Source: Bradyrhizobium sp. LTSP849 (GTDB lineage: Bacteria; Pseudomonadota; Alphaproteobacteria; Rhizobiales; Xanthobacteraceae). From it: a stretch of 64,000 bases of DNA. Where the stretch lies: positions 62,001-126,000 of the forward strand of contig NZ_JYMR01000023.1 in NCBI RefSeq assembly GCF_000938255.1, given 5' to 3'. Below the pieces are notes generated by a model. It was not told the DNA's origin and searched no databases. It saw nothing but the letters and a program-made list of their open reading frames with translations. A program made the position numbers and the translations under genes. Shown here one piece after another: positions 58,043 to 64,000 of this stretch. Within the stretch, counting starts at the first letter, position 1. Every line of letters starts with the position of its first letter.

Positions 58043-58920
58043 TCGAAGAGGTGCCGACTTCCGTCCTCTCGAACGATCCCTGTCATCTCGGCGAGGGGCC
58101 GACTTATGACGTGACTACCGACACCGCCTGGTGGTTCGACATTCGTGAGGGGCGTTTGTTCGAAGCGCATCTCGGCAGTGGCGCGATCCGCGTCCACGCA
58201 CTCGGCCGGATGGCGAGCGCGCTCGGGCGCATCGATGCCGAACGTCAGCTGATCGTGGCGGAGGATGGCCTCTATATCCGGACACTCGCCGATGGCGCGA
58301 TGACGCTGTTCCGTCCGCTCGAAGCGGATAATCCCGACACGCGCTCCAATGACTGCCGCGTGCATCAGTCCGGCACGTTCTGGATCGGCACCATGGGCCG
58401 CAAGGCGGAAAGAGGGACCGGCGCGATCTACGCGCTCCATGGCGGCAAGATCTCGATGCTGTTTCCCGGCATCAGTATTCCCAATTCGATCTGCTTCTCG
58501 CCGGACGGTGCGACCGGCTATTTCACCGACACCGCGCGCGCGGTGCTCTACGCGGTTCCGCTCAATCCCGCGACCGGCTTGCCGCGTGGGGAGCCGGAGG
58601 TTTTGTTGCGCCACACCGGCATCGGCGGCTTGGACGGCTCGGTCTGCGATGCCGACGGGCAGATCTGGAACGCCTGCTGGGGCGCAAGCCGTATCGATGT
58701 CTACAGTCCGCAAGGCGAGCACCTGCGCTCCTTGAGTGTGCCGGCAAAGCAGGCGAGCTGCCCCGCCTTCGTCGGGCCCGATCTGTCGCGCCTGCTCGTC
58801 ACCTCCGCCTGGCAGGACATGGACGCGGCCGCACGCGCCGCCGATCCGCAAGCCGGCTGCACTTTTCTGCTGGAGGCATCCGCGCGCGGTCGCGCGGAGC
58901 CAGACGTCAAGCTCGCATAG
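58039..58920 (+). CDS. SMP-30/gluconolactonase-family sugar lactonase
   Basis: A 293-aa six-bladed propeller. Metal ligands and catalytic residues are in 'HLGEGPTYDVTTDTAWWFDI' (Glu), 'SNDCRVHQSGTFWIGTMG' (Asn), 'ISIPNSICFSPDG' (Asn) and 'GLDGSVCDADGQIWNACW' (Asp). It would hydrolyse the galactono- or arabinono-lactone made by the Gfo/Idh dehydrogenase. The ATGA overlap with galM shows translational coupling. Confidence 0.9.
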   Translation: MIEEVPTSVLSNDPCHLGEGPTYDVTTDTAWWFDIREGRLFEAHLGSGAIRVHALGRMASALGRIDAERQLIVAEDGLYIRTLADGAMTLFRPLEADNPDTRSNDCRVHQSGTFWIGTMGRKAERGTGAIYALHGGKISMLFPGISIPNSICFSPDGATGYFTDTARAVLYAVPLNPATGLPRGEPEVLLRHTGIGGLDGSVCDADGQIWNACWGASRIDVYSPQGEHLRSLSVPAKQASCPAFVGPDLSRLLVTSAWQDMDAAARAADPQAGCTFLLEASARGRAEPDVKLA

Positions 58921-58993
58921 GAGACCAGAAACACCCCACGACCATCCTTTTCGACGAAACCAAAAAACAGTCTGACACCCAAGGGAGTGAAAC

Positions 58994-60067
58994 ATGCTGA
59001 AACTGAAGACGACATTTTTCGCGCTGGCGCTAGCCGGCGCCGCGACGATGGCCGCAGGCGTCACCGCCTTCGCCCAGGACAAGCTGACCGTCGGCATCGC
59101 CATGCCGACCAAGTCCTCGGCGCGCTGGATCGACGACGGCAACAACATGGTCAAGGTGCTGAAGGAGCGCGGCTACAACACTGACCTGCAATATGCCGAG
59201 GACGACATTCCGAACCAGCTCTCGCAGGTCGAGAACATGGTGACCAAGGGTGCGAAGGCGCTGGTGATCGCTGCAATCGACGGCACCACGCTGTCGGACG
59301 TGCTCAAGCAGGCCAAGGCCAAGGGCATCACCATCATCGCCTATGATCGCCTGATCCGCGGCACGCCGAACGTCGACTATTACGCGACCTTCGACAATTT
59401 CCAGGTCGGCGTCTTGCAGGCCGATTCGATTGTGCAGGGCCTCGGGTTGAAAGACGGCAAGGGCCCGTTCAACATCGAGCTGTTCGGCGGTTCGCCCGAC
59501 GACAACAATGCCTACTTCTTCTACAACGGCGCGATGAGCGTGTTGAAGCCATATATCGACAGCGGCAAGCTCGTCGTCGTGTCCGGCCAGATGGGCATGG
59601 ACAAGGTCGCGACCCTGCGCTGGGACGGCGCCACGGCGCAGGCCCGCATGGACAATCTGCTCAGCGCCTACTACGGCAACAAGAAGGTTAATGCCGTGCT
59701 GTCGCCCTATGACGGACTTTCGATCGGCATCATCTCCTCGCTCAAAGGCGTCGGCTATGGCAGCGCCGATCAGCCGATGCCGATCATCTCGGGCCAGGAC
59801 GCCGAAGTGCCCTCGATCAAGGCGATGCTGCGCGGTGATCAATACTCGACCATCTTCAAGGACACCCGCGATCTCGCCAAGGTGACCGCCGACATGGTCG
59901 ATGCCGCGCTCGCCGGCAAGCAGGTCACCGTCAACGACACCAAGACCTATGAGAACGGCGTCAAGATTGTGCCGTCCTATCTGCTCAAGCCGGCCGTGGT
60001 CTACAAGGACAATTGGGAGAAGCTGCTGGTCGACAGCGGCTACTACAAGAAGTCGCAGTTTCAATAA
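58994..60067 (+). CDS. chvE: Multiple-sugar-binding periplasmic protein (ChvE-like)
   Basis: A 357-aa periplasmic binding protein with a signal peptide (about 1-27, ending 'GVTAFAQ'). It closely follows the ChvE pattern: 'GIAMPTKSSARWIDDGNNMV', 'ALVIAAIDGTTLSDVLKQAK', 'IAYDRLIRGTPNVDYYATFD', 'IELFGGSPDDNNAYFFYNGA'. ChvE-type proteins bind galactose, arabinose, glucose and xylose for the MmsAB transporter, and in Agrobacterium also signal through VirA. A stem-loop follows before the ATPase gene. Confidence 0.92.
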   Translation: MLKLKTTFFALALAGAATMAAGVTAFAQDKLTVGIAMPTKSSARWIDDGNNMVKVLKERGYNTDLQYAEDDIPNQLSQVENMVTKGAKALVIAAIDGTTLSDVLKQAKAKGITIIAYDRLIRGTPNVDYYATFDNFQVGVLQADSIVQGLGLKDGKGPFNIELFGGSPDDNNAYFFYNGAMSVLKPYIDSGKLVVVSGQMGMDKVATLRWDGATAQARMDNLLSAYYGNKKVNAVLSPYDGLSIGIISSLKGVGYGSADQPMPIISGQDAEVPSIKAMLRGDQYSTIFKDTRDLAKVTADMVDAALAGKQVTVNDTKTYENGVKIVPSYLLKPAVVYKDNWEKLLVDSGYYKKSQFQ

Positions 60068-60075
60068 GACTCTTT

Positions 60076-60109
60076 CTTCCCCTCTCCCCGCCTGCGGAGA
60101 GAGGGGAAG
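60076..60109 (+). other. Stem-loop between chvE and the ATPase gene
   Basis: CTTCCCCTCTC and GAGAGGGGAAG pair perfectly over a 12-base loop. There is no U-run, so it probably protects the chvE transcript 3' end and lowers downstream expression, the usual way to make excess binding protein. The right arm is close to the ribosome site of the next gene. Confidence 0.6.
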
Positions 60110-60130
60110 TAACGGATGGGACATGACACG

Positions 60131-61708
60131 ATGACCGCCATGCTGGAGATGCGCAACGTCAGCAAGAGCTTTGCCGGCGTGCAGGCGCTGCGCGACGTCA
60201 ACTTCTCGGTCGAGGCAGGGCAGATCCAAGCGCTCGTCGGCGAGAATGGCGCCGGCAAGTCCACGCTGATGAAGGTGTTGAGTGGCGTCTACCCTCACGG
60301 CAGCTACGAGGGCACCATTATCTTTGATGGCGAGGAGCGCCGCTTCCGCGACATCAACGATTCCGAGGCGCTCGGCATCATCATCATCCATCAGGAGCTG
60401 GCGCTGATCCCGCTGATGTCGATCGCAGAAAACATCTTCCTGTCGCATCCGCCGTCAAAACTCGGCGTGATCGATCGCGACGAGGTCTACCGCCGCACGC
60501 GCGATCTGCTGGTGCAGGTCGGCCTGAAGGAATCGCCGGATACGCTGATCACCGATCTTGGCGTCGGCAAGCAGCAACTGGTCGAGATCGCGAAGGCGCT
60601 GTCCAAGCGAGTGCGCATGCTGATCCTGGACGAACCGACCGCGAGCCTGAACGAGGCCGACAGTGCTGCGCTGCTCGAACGTCTCATGAAATTCCGCGAG
60701 CAGGGCATCGGCTCGATCCTAATCTCGCACAAGCTCAACGAGGTCGCGCGCGTCGCCGACCACATCACGGTGCTGCGCGACGGCCGTACCGTCGACAGCA
60801 TCGACTGCCATGCCGAGCCGATCCAGGAAGACCGCATCATCCGCAGCATGGTCAACCGCGATCTCGCCCATCGCTTCCCCGAGCGCAGCGCGAAAATCGG
60901 CGAACCCGTGCTCGAGGTCGCCAATTGGTCGGTCTATCACCCGATCCATCCCGAACGGCAGGTGATCAAGAACGTCAATTTCGGCGTGAAGCGCGGCGAG
61001 GTCGTAGGCATTGCCGGGCTGATGGGCGCCGGCCGCACCGAATTCGCCATGAGCTTGTTCGGCCGCTCCTGGGGCACCAATGTCAGCGGTCGCATCCGGC
61101 TCGAAGGCCATGAGATCGCGCTGCCGAACGTCGCAGCCGCAATCGACGCCGGCCTCGCCTATGTCACCGAGGACCGCAAGCAGCTCGGGCTGATCCTGGC
61201 CGACGATGTCCGCAAGAACATCACGCTCGCAAGCCTCGACCAGGTCGCACCCAACCGCGTGATCGACGATATCGCCGAGCTGAAGGTCGCCAGCGACTAT
61301 CGGAACCGAATGCGGATCCGCTGCTCCGACGTCTATCAGGAGACCGGCCAGCTCTCCGGCGGCAACCAGCAGAAGGTGGTGCTGTCGAAATGGCTGATGA
61401 CCGACCCCAAGGTTTTAATCCTGGACGAGCCGACGCGGGGCATCGATGTCGGTGCCAAATACGAGATTTACTGTATCATCAACGAGCTTGCGGAGGCCGG
61501 CCGCGGCGTCGTGGTGATCTCCTCGGAGATGCCTGAGCTGCTCGGCATCTGCGACCGCATCTGTGTCATGAACGATGGCGCCTTCGTCGGCGAGTTCCCT
61601 GGCACTGAAGCGACGCAGGAAAAAATCATGCGCGCCATCATGCGCAATGAACGAAGCAATGAAAACAGCGTGCCTGAGGCCGTGGAGATGGGAGGATCGC
61701 AGCCATGA
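60131..61708 (+). CDS. mmsA: Sugar ABC transporter ATPase (MmsA/GguA/XylG type)
   Basis: A 525-aa ATPase with two ABC domains. The first has an intact Walker A 'GENGAGKSTLMKVLSG', 'ITDLGVGKQQLVEIAKAL' and 'LILDEPTASLNE'. The second has a degenerate P-loop 'GLMGAGRTE' but the signature 'LSGGNQQKVVLSKWL' and Walker B 'LILDEPTRGID', as usual for sugar importers of this family. ATG 60131 is preferred by alignment with GguA-type N-termini; an in-frame ATG at 60116 is possible. It overlaps the permease gene by four bases. Confidence 0.92.
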   Translation: MTAMLEMRNVSKSFAGVQALRDVNFSVEAGQIQALVGENGAGKSTLMKVLSGVYPHGSYEGTIIFDGEERRFRDINDSEALGIIIIHQELALIPLMSIAENIFLSHPPSKLGVIDRDEVYRRTRDLLVQVGLKESPDTLITDLGVGKQQLVEIAKALSKRVRMLILDEPTASLNEADSAALLERLMKFREQGIGSILISHKLNEVARVADHITVLRDGRTVDSIDCHAEPIQEDRIIRSMVNRDLAHRFPERSAKIGEPVLEVANWSVYHPIHPERQVIKNVNFGVKRGEVVGIAGLMGAGRTEFAMSLFGRSWGTNVSGRIRLEGHEIALPNVAAAIDAGLAYVTEDRKQLGLILADDVRKNITLASLDQVAPNRVIDDIAELKVASDYRNRMRIRCSDVYQETGQLSGGNQQKVVLSKWLMTDPKVLILDEPTRGIDVGAKYEIYCIINELAEAGRGVVVISSEMPELLGICDRICVMNDGAFVGEFPGTEATQEKIMRAIMRNERSNENSVPEAVEMGGSQP

Positions 61709-62895
61709 CCGACAAGACGGTTTCGCTGCCTGAGGAGCGCCGGCACGGCAGCTTCATCAAGAACAATTTGCGTACCTACGGCATGCTGCTGTCGCTGCTC
61801 GCGATCATGCTGTTTTTCCAGGTCATGACCGGCGGCACGCTGCTCCAGCCGCTCAACCTCACCAACCTGGTGCTTCAGAACAGCTATATCGTCATCATGG
61901 CGCTGGGCATGCTGCTGGTGATCGTCACCGGCCATATCGACCTTTCGGTTGGTTCGGTCGCGGGCTTTGTCGGCGCGGTCGCGGCCGTGCTGATGGTGAC
62001 GTATAAGGTCGACTACACGCTCGCCTTCATCATTTGCCTCGCGGTCGGCGCCGCCATTGGTGCTGCGCAAGGCTACTGGGTCGCCTATTTCAAGATCCCG
62101 TCCTTCATCGTGACGCTGGCCGGCATGCTGGTGTTCAAGGGGCTTGCGCTCGCGGTGTTGCAGGGCCAGTCGCTCGGCCCGTTCCCGCCGACGTTCCAGA
62201 AATTATCGTCCGGCTTCATTCCGGAACTGCTGCCCGAAGCCGGCACGCTGCATCCGACCTCGATGCTGATCGGCGCCGTGCTGGCGCTGGGGCTGGTCTA
62301 TGCCAGCGCCAAGAGCCGCACGCGCGAGCTGTCGCACGGCATCGAGGTCGAGCCTTACGCGTTCTTTCTCGGAAAAAGCATCGTGCTGGCCTGCGCGGTG
62401 CTGTACTTCACCTATCTGATCGCGATCTATCGCGGCCTGCCCAACGTGCTGGTGATCATGAGCGCGTTGATCGCGCTCTACGGCTTCGTTACCCGCCGCA
62501 CCGTGATCGGGCGCCATATCTATGCGGTCGGCGGCAATGCCAAGGCGGCCAAACTCTCGGGCATCAAGACCGAGCAACTGACCTTCCTCACCTTCGTCAA
62601 TATGGGTGTGCTGGCGGCGCTCGCCGGCCTCGTCTTCGCCGCGCGCCTCAACACCGCGACGCCAAAAGCAGGTTTGGGCTTCGAGCTCGACGTCATCGCC
62701 GCCTGCTTCATCGGCGGCGCCTCGGCCTATGGTGGCGTGGGTCGCGTCGGCGGCGCCGTGGTCGGCGCCATGATCATGGGCGTGATGAACAACGGCATGT
62801 CCATCCTCGGCGTCGGCATCGACTACCAGCAGGTCATCAAGGGCCTGGTGCTGCTCGGGGCGGTCTGCATCGACGTGTATAACCAGCGGCGGTAG
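61705..62895 (+). CDS. mmsB: Sugar ABC transporter permease (MmsB/GguB/XylH type)
   Basis: A 396-aa permease with about ten helices. Family-typical stretches are 'MALGMLLVIVTGHIDLSVGS', 'FIVTLAGMLVFKGLALAVL', 'GRHIYAVGGNAKAAKLSGIK' and 'ACFIGGASAYGGVGRVGGAV'. It forms the membrane channel for the ChvE-like binding protein and the preceding ATPase. ATGA overlap with the ATPase gene indicates coupled translation. Confidence 0.93.
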   Translation: MTDKTVSLPEERRHGSFIKNNLRTYGMLLSLLAIMLFFQVMTGGTLLQPLNLTNLVLQNSYIVIMALGMLLVIVTGHIDLSVGSVAGFVGAVAAVLMVTYKVDYTLAFIICLAVGAAIGAAQGYWVAYFKIPSFIVTLAGMLVFKGLALAVLQGQSLGPFPPTFQKLSSGFIPELLPEAGTLHPTSMLIGAVLALGLVYASAKSRTRELSHGIEVEPYAFFLGKSIVLACAVLYFTYLIAIYRGLPNVLVIMSALIALYGFVTRRTVIGRHIYAVGGNAKAAKLSGIKTEQLTFLTFVNMGVLAALAGLVFAARLNTATPKAGLGFELDVIAACFIGGASAYGGVGRVGGAVVGAMIMGVMNNGMSILGVGIDYQQVIKGLVLLGAVCIDVYNQRR

Positions 62896-62958
62896 CTAGA
62901 TCGGCACACCATACGGTGAGCTATTGCTCAGTTGATGGGTATATGATCGAATGGCCGG

Positions 62959-63621
62959 ATGGCGAACGGCCAGCCAGAACCTGATCTCATCATCTTCGAT
63001 TGCGACGGCGTGCTCGTCGACAGCGAGCTGTTGAGCTGCCGTTGCCTGTCGGAGGTGCTGGCGGAGTTCGGTTTCGACCTTCACGTGGAGCAGGCGCTCG
63101 AGCTCTTTCTGGGGCGTAGCACGGCTGCGATCGGACAATATTATCGCGAGCGCGGCGAGATCCTGCCTGACGATTTCCTCCCGCGCCTGAAGGCACGGGT
63201 GCTCGAGACGTTTGCGGGGGCGCTCCAGCCGATCCCCGGGGTGAGCGCCGTCTTGTCCGAGTTGAAGGCGCCGCGTTGTGTCGCATCTTCGAGCGATATC
63301 GATCGGGTCTCGCTGTCGCTTAACGTGACGGGTCTCGCTTCGCATTTCGATAGCCGTCTCTACACCGCGCAGATGGTCAAGCACGGCAAGCCGGCGCCGG
63401 ACCTCTTTCTCTACGCAGCCGAAAAGATGAAGGCAGATCCTAAGCGCGCCCTGGTGATCGAGGACAGCGTCAGCGGCGTGCAGGCGGCGAAGGCGGCCGG
63501 CATGACGGTCTGGGGATTTGTCGGCGGCAGCCATTATCATGGGCGTGACGGTCACGCTATACTGGCCGCCGCCGGGGCCGATCGGGTCTTCGCGCGCATG
63601 AGCGATTTCTGGGAGGCGTGA
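62959..63621 (+). CDS. HAD-family hydrolase (subfamily IA, beta-phosphoglucomutase/phosphatase-like)
   Basis: A 220-aa HAD phosphatase. Motif I is 'IIFDCDGVLVDSE' (nucleophile and acid Asp), motif II a Ser in 'CVASSSDIDRV', motif III Lys in 'HGKPAPDLFLYAAEKM', and motif IV 'ALVIEDSVSGVQAAKAAGM'. The C1 cap matches sugar-phosphate phosphatases. It starts 63 nt after the transporter and probably belongs to the same unit. The phosphorylated sugar it acts on is unknown. Confidence 0.87.
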   Translation: MANGQPEPDLIIFDCDGVLVDSELLSCRCLSEVLAEFGFDLHVEQALELFLGRSTAAIGQYYRERGEILPDDFLPRLKARVLETFAGALQPIPGVSAVLSELKAPRCVASSSDIDRVSLSLNVTGLASHFDSRLYTAQMVKHGKPAPDLFLYAAEKMKADPKRALVIEDSVSGVQAAKAAGMTVWGFVGGSHYHGRDGHAILAAAGADRVFARMSDFWEA

Positions 63622-63629
63622 CTTCAGCT

Positions 63630-64000
63630 ATGGCCGTCGAGAACGAAAAGTCGAGACTCGACGACGCCGCGCGCGCCGGCTGGCTCTATTTCATTGCCGG
63701 CCACACCCAGGACGAGATCGCAAAGATGCTCCAGGTGTCGCGGGCCTCTGCCCAGCGGCTGGTGTCGCTGTGCCTTGCCGAGCGGCTCATCACCTTCCGG
63801 CTCGAACATCCCATCGCCGCCTGCATGGAGCTGGCGGCACGGCTGAAGGAGCGATTTGATCTCGCCCATTGCGAGGTGGTTCCGGCTGATCCGGCCGCGC
63901 CGCAGGCCACAGCCGGCATCGCCGAGCGCTGCGCCAATCTGCTGGACGCGACGCTGCGCTCGGAGACGCCGGTGATCGTCGCGCTCGGCACCGGGCGCGC
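63630..64000 (+). CDS. SorC/DeoR-family sugar-binding regulator (N-terminal part)
   Basis: The first 123 codons of a SorC-type regulator; the 3' end is outside the window. The HTH is 'FIAGHTQDEIAKMLQVSRAS' followed by 'AQRLVSLCLAERLITFRLEH'. The sugar-binding domain begins after residue 60 ('LKERFDLAHCEVVPADPA', 'VIVALGTGR'). It lies 8 nt after the HAD gene. Regulators of this family sense phosphorylated sugars, so it may control part of the operon or the next genes. GGGAGG is rather far from the ATG (about 13 bases). Confidence 0.87.
   Translation, partial: MAVENEKSRLDDAARAGWLYFIAGHTQDEIAKMLQVSRASAQRLVSLCLAERLITFRLEHPIAACMELAARLKERFDLAHCEVVPADPAAPQATAGIAERCANLLDATLRSETPVIVALGTGR

Overview
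The window looks like chromosome from a Bradyrhizobium-type alphaproteobacterium (Rhizobiales). Base composition is uniformly GC-rich. Small rhizobial hypothetical genes are scattered among catabolic operons. Several families of intergenic palindromes typical of that group recur, and the ChvE/MmsAB-type sugar transporter and frc/oxc oxalate genes closely resemble rhizobial ones. I saw no rRNA, tRNA, CRISPR array, transposase or prophage gene. This assignment is inference from recognised sequence patterns, not from a search.

Layout: (1) 1-7.2 kb, minus strand: a partial CDF cation exporter, a secreted alpha/beta hydrolase, a quinone-oxidoreductase-like MDR enzyme, a nitronate monooxygenase, and exported or membrane proteins of unknown role, one with an exact 142-residue internal duplication. 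(2) 7.4-24.7 kb: an oxalate region. It has an FAH-family protein and a PanE-like reductase, a CBS-domain protein, two OFA-type oxalate/formate transporters, a 46-aa peptide gene, frc, oxc, a GntR regulator and an ATP-grasp acyl-CoA ligase. Six copies of a 17-bp palindrome (TGGYATW-N3-TATRCCA) lie upstream of six of these genes, which implies one regulon. A block of unrelated genes (Hsp70-like, SRPBCC, cold shock, small rhizobial proteins) is embedded at 13.4-18.0 kb. (3) 24.8-32.2 kb: an IclR regulator, a NYN/OST-HTH protein, adenine deaminase, and gcl-hyi-glxR. The last three convert glyoxylate to glycerate. (4) 32.3-43.6 kb: mixed genes, including a two-subunit ThDP decarboxylase divergent from a D-2-hydroxyacid dehydrogenase, a HigA-like antitoxin whose toxin gene appears collapsed to 21 codons, a basic amino acid decarboxylase with a GNAT acetyltransferase, an Lrp/ald pair and a Baeyer-Villiger-type monooxygenase. 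(5) 43.7-53.7 kb: a YeiH-like exporter, then a coherent unit of sulfonate/nitrate-type ABC transporter, Crp/Fnr regulator, DUF971 protein, ferredoxin reductase, AprA-like flavoprotein, AprB-like ferredoxin and HEAT-repeat protein. A 12-bp motif recurs in its promoters. (6) 53.8-64 kb: a pentose/galactose operon with an FAH-type keto-deoxy-sugar-acid dehydratase, GntR regulator, Gfo/Idh sugar dehydrogenase, mutarotase, SMP-30 lactonase, ChvE-type binding protein, MmsA/MmsB transporter, HAD phosphatase and a partial SorC regulator.

How it fits together: regions 2 and 3 can be read as one route. Oxalate is imported against formate, activated by Frc and decarboxylated by Oxc for energy. Alternatively, if the PanE-like enzyme acts as an oxalyl-CoA reductase (known for one PanE homologue in Methylobacterium), it is reduced to glyoxylate, which Gcl, Hyi and GlxR assimilate. 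Region 5 is the best candidate for an undescribed system: an AprAB-like redox pair tied to a HEAT-repeat protein, its own ferredoxin reductase, and an ABC binding protein carrying a C-terminal NosL-like domain.
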